NCBI GenBank assembly: GCA_016839635.1
Contig: JAEOTV010000298.1
Location: forward strand, 1-35,090
From: Promethearchaeota archaeon
GTDB lineage: Archaea; Asgardarchaeota; Lokiarchaeia; Sigynarchaeales; SOKP01
DNA: 35,090 nt
Direction: 5' to 3'
Positions 31,750-35,090 of the stretch are shown here, piece after piece; within the stretch, counting starts at the first letter, position 1; every line of letters begins with the position of its first letter. The notes beneath the pieces are model-generated. The model was not told the DNA's origin. It worked only from the letters and a program-made list of their open reading frames with translations, and made no database searches. A program made the translations under genes and the position numbers.

Positions 31750-32570
31750 AGAGATTTCGAGTTTTTCGGATTTTTTGCTTGGAATAATCCAGAGATCCCT
31801 TTCATTTTGAATATTGAATTTTTTTTGATAATTTTTATAATTGCTTTTTCAATCTCAGGCTTTATTTCTTGAAAGTTAGGATAGTAATTTTTTTGGAACA
31901 TTGATTGAATATATTTCATTAAAGGATCTACTGAGGGAATATTTACAGGATTAACATACTCAAATAACTCAATTTCTTTGAAAAATGGTTTTAATATTTC
32001 TTCCCCTGTTTCATTTCTAAATTCACTAAAAAACTTATTTTTCATTTCGATGTCTAAATCGAACTGGGAAAGAAAATTTTTAAGTTCTTGAATATGATTC
32101 CTGCTAACTGTAGTTGAAATGAATCTGCCACTAGGTTTTAATACACGGTTTATTGATAAAAGAGCTTTTTGAATATTTGGAACGTGATATAACATATGAC
32201 ACGCTAAAACCACATCAAAACTCTGATTTGGATAAGGAATTTTTTCTGCATCTATAATTTTGAACTTAATTGGGAGTTTTAGAGATGCTAAGTTTCTTTT
32301 AGCAGTATTCAGCATATTTTCCGAGAAATCTGACAATATTATAGAACAATTTGAAGGAATTTCTCTGAGATTCTCAAGCCATAATTGCCCTGTTCCACAT
32401 CCGAGTTCCAATACGCGTTCCTTTTCTTTTAGTTTTATCTTCTTAAAAATCCATTCAGGAAGAGATTCTGGATTAGTGCCAAATGACCATAGATTTATCC
32501 TTTTACCTAAATTTTCATTTGTCTTATACTGTTGTTTCGCATATTGTTTTATAGTATTATCTTTTTTCAT
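31746..32570 (-). CDS. Class I SAM-dependent methyltransferase
   Basis: A 274-residue enzyme with motif I VLELGCGTGQLWLENL, SDFSENMLNTAKRNL, IDAEKIPYPNQSFDVVLACH and a post-core domain. It belongs to the UbiE/Methyltransf_11-type group; the substrate cannot be inferred. The N-terminal INLWSFGTNPESLPEWIFKKI segment is typical of small-molecule methyltransferases. It converges on the preceding methyltransferase gene, overlapping by four bases at the stops. The two are different subfamilies and not a recent duplication. Confidence 0.85.
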   Translation of the reverse strand: MKKDNTIKQYAKQQYKTNENLGKRINLWSFGTNPESLPEWIFKKIKLKEKERVLELGCGTGQLWLENLREIPSNCSIILSDFSENMLNTAKRNLASLKLPIKFKIIDAEKIPYPNQSFDVVLACHMLYHVPNIQKALLSINRVLKPSGRFISTTVSRNHIQELKNFLSQFDLDIEMKNKFFSEFRNETGEEILKPFFKEIELFEYVNPVNIPSVDPLMKYIQSMFQKNYYPNFQEIKPEIEKAIIKIIKKNSIFKMKGISGLFQAKNPKNSKSL

Positions 32571-32701
32571 AAAAAATGATAAAATCTATTCATTTAAGAT
32601 ATTTTTCATAGAATAATGAAAAATTTATCAAATTATGAAATGTGAAGAAACTATAAAGAAAAAGAACATAAAAAAAGAAAAATTAAAAATTATTGATTTG
32701 T

Positions 32702-33664
32702 TTAAGGCCAAGTAATTGGCAATGAGACTGTCAAATTAATAAATATCAATGCGTACAAAGTAGAAAAGTTAATTCTAAACAATAAATTAGCTGTCTCTGT
32801 TACTAATCCCTCATTATAGGTTGGATCGATACTGATATTTATCTCTTGATTTAGTGTTAATGAAAATGAGTGAAAAGTGTTTTGATACGGAACTGGTGAC
32901 CCACCTATTTTTGTATCGAAAGGAAGTAAAACTGGATTACTACTTGTGAGACAGATAATTTCAGCGTTTAGAACTACATTATTAATCGCGTATAATCCCA
33001 TATTACTTACATTAAATCTCATTGTGATTGTAATTGTATCATCGGAGTAATCTGGATCAGGGTTTACACCAGGATCTCTATCAAAACCAAAGTTATCTCC
33101 AAGATTAACTCTGAGATTCATTCCACTAAATACAATACTGCCAAAATATCCAACAATTACAAGGCTTGCAATGATTCCAAGTACCTTGAAAATAGTGCTG
33201 ACTTTGAACTCTCTTTTCACCTTTACTTTATATTCTTTCTTTTTACTTAATTCAATGGCTTCTACTAAGTATCTTAATCCTCTTATTATAGTGGCGCCTA
33301 AAAGTAACCATGCTATAAATCTTAAACCTAATAGAACCTGAACATAAGTAATATCAATATAGTAAGTTCCAAGAGTAGTTCCTGGATCGAAACCTCCAAA
33401 AATGTAGAAAAGGAAAATTCCAGAATAAACTGTAATTCCAAATCTAACTAGACGATTCGCGGGGGTGTCTTCAGGAAACAGGTACCTTAGGATAGCAATA
33501 ACTATTCCAATGATTCCAAAAACGATGATACCTATTCTATAGACATCGCTAAAAGTCATAATACCATATAATTCGAGAAAGTAGAATAATAACAGAGGAA
33601 TAACGAGATAAAGTACCGCAGCAATAATTCCATGTAAAATTGCTTTGCCATATTGAATTTCCAT
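32702..33664 (-). CDS. Membrane protein with extracellular beta-rich C-terminal domain
   Basis: A 320-residue protein of unknown function. About five hydrophobic helices occupy the first 175 residues (for example ILHGIIAAVLYLVIPLLLFY and IFKVLGIIASLVIVGYFG), with a positively charged cytoplasmic loop KKKEYKVKVKREFK before the last. The remaining 140 residues look like a beta-sandwich domain outside the cell: an acidic Asp/Pro-rich start (NFGFDRDPGVNPDPDYSDD), then TITMRFNVSNMGLYAINNV, several Asn-x-Ser/Thr sites, and the end ITWP. The acidic piece could bind calcium. Monocistronic; start ATG at 33662-33664. Confidence 0.7.
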   Translation of the reverse strand: MEIQYGKAILHGIIAAVLYLVIPLLLFYFLELYGIMTFSDVYRIGIIVFGIIGIVIAILRYLFPEDTPANRLVRFGITVYSGIFLFYIFGGFDPGTTLGTYYIDITYVQVLLGLRFIAWLLLGATIIRGLRYLVEAIELSKKKEYKVKVKREFKVSTIFKVLGIIASLVIVGYFGSIVFSGMNLRVNLGDNFGFDRDPGVNPDPDYSDDTITITMRFNVSNMGLYAINNVVLNAEIICLTSSNPVLLPFDTKIGGSPVPYQNTFHSFSLTLNQEINISIDPTYNEGLVTETANLLFRINFSTLYALIFINLTVSLPITWP

Positions 33665-33788
33665 AACTCTTTAACCTGTTTTAATTTTGTTTATTATAAT
33701 TTAGATAAAATATTATCCTAAATATCTCCTTAGTCGTATATAAATTTTCACACTATAGAGTCATTTTTTGTAATATTTGCAAAAATTA

Positions 33789-34337
33789 TCATTGGATTGA
33801 AAGAATAGATTCTATATTTTCCCATCCATAAGCATTTTCAATGTACTTTTTTCCACCAATTTCAATAGATTGCTCCCCTAGATATTGACCTCCTATTTTT
33901 TTATAAAATCTTTGGTAAGGATTTTCTTTTAACACCCAAACAATCATACTTTTTATTTTATTCTTTAGAAAATATCTAACTATTAGCTTAACTAATTGAG
34001 TACCAATTTTTTTATCTTGAAAGTCTTTCAAAACATATATAGCACATAATTCTCCAACATATTTTTCAGATTGGACAGGAATTATAAGAGGATTATACTT
34101 TTCAAGAGTTGCTAAAGCAAATCCAACAATATTATTCTGCCTTGATTCAGCAATGTAAATCTTTGCTCCATGTGTAGGATTTTCTAATCTTTGTTTCCAT
34201 TTTTCTTTTTTATCCTTATAGGATAATCCTTGAAGGAAGTTATCTGATATAATTCCATTATATGTTGTCTTCCAAGTATTTATACCTACTTTTATTACAC
34301 CTTTTAAATCTGACAGATTAGCTTCCCTGTAATTCAT
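33789..34337 (-). CDS. GNAT-family N-acetyltransferase
   Basis: A 182-residue acetyl-CoA-dependent acetyltransferase. The acetyl-CoA site is AIYVLKDFQDKKIGTQLVK (motif A with QDKKIG, a variant of QxxGxG), preceded by GFALATLEKYNP and followed by WVLKENPYQRFYKKIGGQYLGE, the typical motif B region. N-terminal YREANLSDLKGVIKVGINTWKTTY is as in many RimI-like members of unknown substrate. Not the AblB beta-lysine acetyltransferase as far as I can tell, and far from kamA. Monocistronic. Confidence 0.85.
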   Translation of the reverse strand: MNYREANLSDLKGVIKVGINTWKTTYNGIISDNFLQGLSYKDKKEKWKQRLENPTHGAKIYIAESRQNNIVGFALATLEKYNPLIIPVQSEKYVGELCAIYVLKDFQDKKIGTQLVKLIVRYFLKNKIKSMIVWVLKENPYQRFYKKIGGQYLGEQSIEIGGKKYIENAYGWENIESILSIQ

Positions 34338-34581
34338 TTTTCTATTTAATCACCTATATATTAATGAGTTAACATGATTCCAAAAAATAGTATTGAGATG
34401 CTCGAAATCAGATCTCTGCTCCATTATCATTGTAAAAAGGGGTATTAATTACTCAAACCACATTAATCATCATTTTCGAACATCTATTTAATATAATTAT
34501 TTTGAAAACAGATAAAACTTTCATAATAAACAAGAGTTCAATAGACAAAATTTAAAAATTTAAATAAAGGAATAGTAATTT

Positions 34582-34947
34582 ATGGAGAAAAATGAGTTTG
34601 GTAAACACTTAGAAAGGCTTAAGTTAAAAATAAAGCAATTAGATGATCTTTGTGATGAGTTAGAAAAATTAATATTAAAAAGGATTGGGCAAGAGAATAG
34701 ACAATGGCTCTCAGCTTTACAGAGTGGTCGACTAGATATTGAGGAAATTAAATCCACTGGTGAATCAATGCTTAATAAATATAAAGAATTACTTGAAAAA
34801 GAACAAGTAATCCGTGAGAAGGACTCGATAAGAAAACTTGAAAAAATTGAAAAGGAGAAAAAGAAATTTTTTGATTCTATTGATGATATATTGGAAATAT
34901 GTAAACTACTTGAGGATAACTTAAGGATAACATTATCACAAATTTAA
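34582..34947 (+). CDS. Small coiled-coil protein (121 aa)
   Basis: A 121-residue, highly charged helical protein with no recognised family: HLERLKLKIKQLDDLCDELEKL, then KYKELLEKEQVIREKDSIRKLEKIEKEK, both with heptad patterns, and a hydrophilic end. It contains one Cys pair region at Cys43 (DDLCDEL; single) and Cys109 (EICKLLE). A ribosome-binding sequence AAAGGA lies about ten bases before the ATG, and a TATA-like TTTAAAAATTTAAATA lies at 34551-34566. Two inverted repeats follow the stop. Function unknown. Confidence 0.65.
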   Translation: MEKNEFGKHLERLKLKIKQLDDLCDELEKLILKRIGQENRQWLSALQSGRLDIEEIKSTGESMLNKYKELLEKEQVIREKDSIRKLEKIEKEKKKFFDSIDDILEICKLLEDNLRITLSQI

Positions 34948-34951
34948 ATCT

Positions 34952-34973
34952 TCGTGAAACCCGTCTTTCACGA
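34952..34973. repeat. Perfect inverted repeat after the coiled-coil gene
   Basis: TCGTGAAA (34952-34959) and TTTCACGA (34966-34973) are exact inverted repeats with a six-base loop, beginning four bases after the preceding stop codon. RNA from either strand could form a stem of eight pairs, as in a terminator or processing site, or a dimeric protein could bind the DNA. Confidence 0.5.
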
Positions 34974-34979
34974 TAAATC

Positions 34980-35010
34980 ATATCATGACAGTGATATTGC
35001 GATAATATCA
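34980..35010. repeat. Two overlapping inverted repeats before the right edge
   Basis: ATATCA (34980-34985) pairs with TGATAT (34992-34997), and TGATATT (34992-34998) pairs with AATATCA (35004-35010); the middle arm is shared, so the arms are spaced 12 bases apart. Together with the hairpin just upstream, this makes three dyads in about 60 bases, possibly operators for a gene beyond the window edge. Confidence 0.4.
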
Positions 35011-35090
35011 TAGTATTACCTATTTACATCAAAATTTTAAAAACAAGAATCTTTAATTAATAACACTTACTTTTAAAAAAACTTGAGTGT

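Noticed and set aside
30925..32570. Adjacent methyltransferases as a recent duplication
   Set aside because: Apart from the shared SAM fold, the motif I regions (LQCHFGMD and LGCGTGQL) and the other domains differ clearly.
33789..34337. GNAT protein as AblB, which with KamA would make the osmolyte N-acetyl-beta-lysine
   Set aside because: It lies 24 kb from kamA, is a generic GNAT in motif, and kamA is in an operon with kamD/kamE, so catabolism fits better.
34338..34581. Possible small gene or RNA in the 244-base gap
   Set aside because: Longest frames are under about 20 codons, with no structured element that I can see.
1..35090. tRNA, rRNA, insertion sequence or prophage genes
   Set aside because: No cloverleaf, rRNA stretch, transposase, integrase or terminal inverted repeat was seen by reading; a covariance-model search was not possible here.

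Overview
This is an A+T-rich window (about 30% G+C by eye), densely coded and without any visible RNA gene, CRISPR array, insertion sequence or phage gene. The gene set points to an anaerobic, amino-acid-fermenting archaeon: aldehyde:ferredoxin oxidoreductase next to an iron alcohol dehydrogenase, corrinoid methyltransfer proteins, a HypB-like GTPase, a small Cys-rich zinc-ribbon protein of archaeal type, and TATA-like boxes before several genes. A Lokiarchaeia-type Asgard archaeon is my best guess, but no diagnostic eukaryotic-signature protein lies here, so the assignment is an inference.

Layout. 1-926 (minus) is the 5' part of an ornithine-type aminotransferase cut by the window edge. 1144-4783 (plus) holds a membrane-anchored alpha/beta hydrolase, a DMT/EamA transporter with a C-terminal Lrp/AsnC-type ligand-binding (RAM) domain, and a stand-alone RAM protein. 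4784-13709 is a lysine-fermentation island: kamA, a P-loop protein, kamD and kamE in one minus-strand operon, and kce, a SAM methyltransferase and kdd in a second. Between them sits a plus-strand metal module, a ZIP transporter and a DtxR-like regulator, preceded by two perfect palindromes repeated with a 21-bp period. 13874-18362 holds a membrane acyltransferase, a glutamate-1-semialdehyde-aminomutase-like aminotransferase, a 57-residue Cys-rich protein and an unrecognised 540-residue coiled-coil protein. 18487-22489 (plus) carries two short-chain dehydrogenases, one strongly like 3-ketosphinganine reductase, flanking a small membrane protein, then a corrinoid protein and its UroD-like methyltransferase. 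22507-27572 has a methyltransferase, an ATP-NAD-kinase-like protein and an ADH-AOR operon. 27750-34947 has a HisC-like aminotransferase, a 3-hydroxyacyl-CoA-dehydrogenase-like protein, a HypB-like GTPase with a beta-helix partner, two methyltransferases, a membrane protein, a GNAT acetyltransferase and a small coiled-coil protein.

How it works together. KamA makes L-beta-lysine from L-lysine; KamD/KamE shift its terminal amino group to give 3,5-diaminohexanoate; Kdd oxidises and deaminates this to 3-keto-5-aminohexanoate; Kce condenses that with acetyl-CoA to give 3-aminobutyryl-CoA and acetoacetate. The next enzymes, 3-aminobutyryl-CoA ammonia-lyase and acetoacetate CoA-transferase, are not in the window. 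The transporter and RAM proteins abutting kamE could sense or move amino acids, and the ZIP/DtxR module could match metal supply to metal-dependent enzymes of the island; both links are inferred from position. Several convergent gene pairs end within a few bases of each other, leaving almost no space for terminators.
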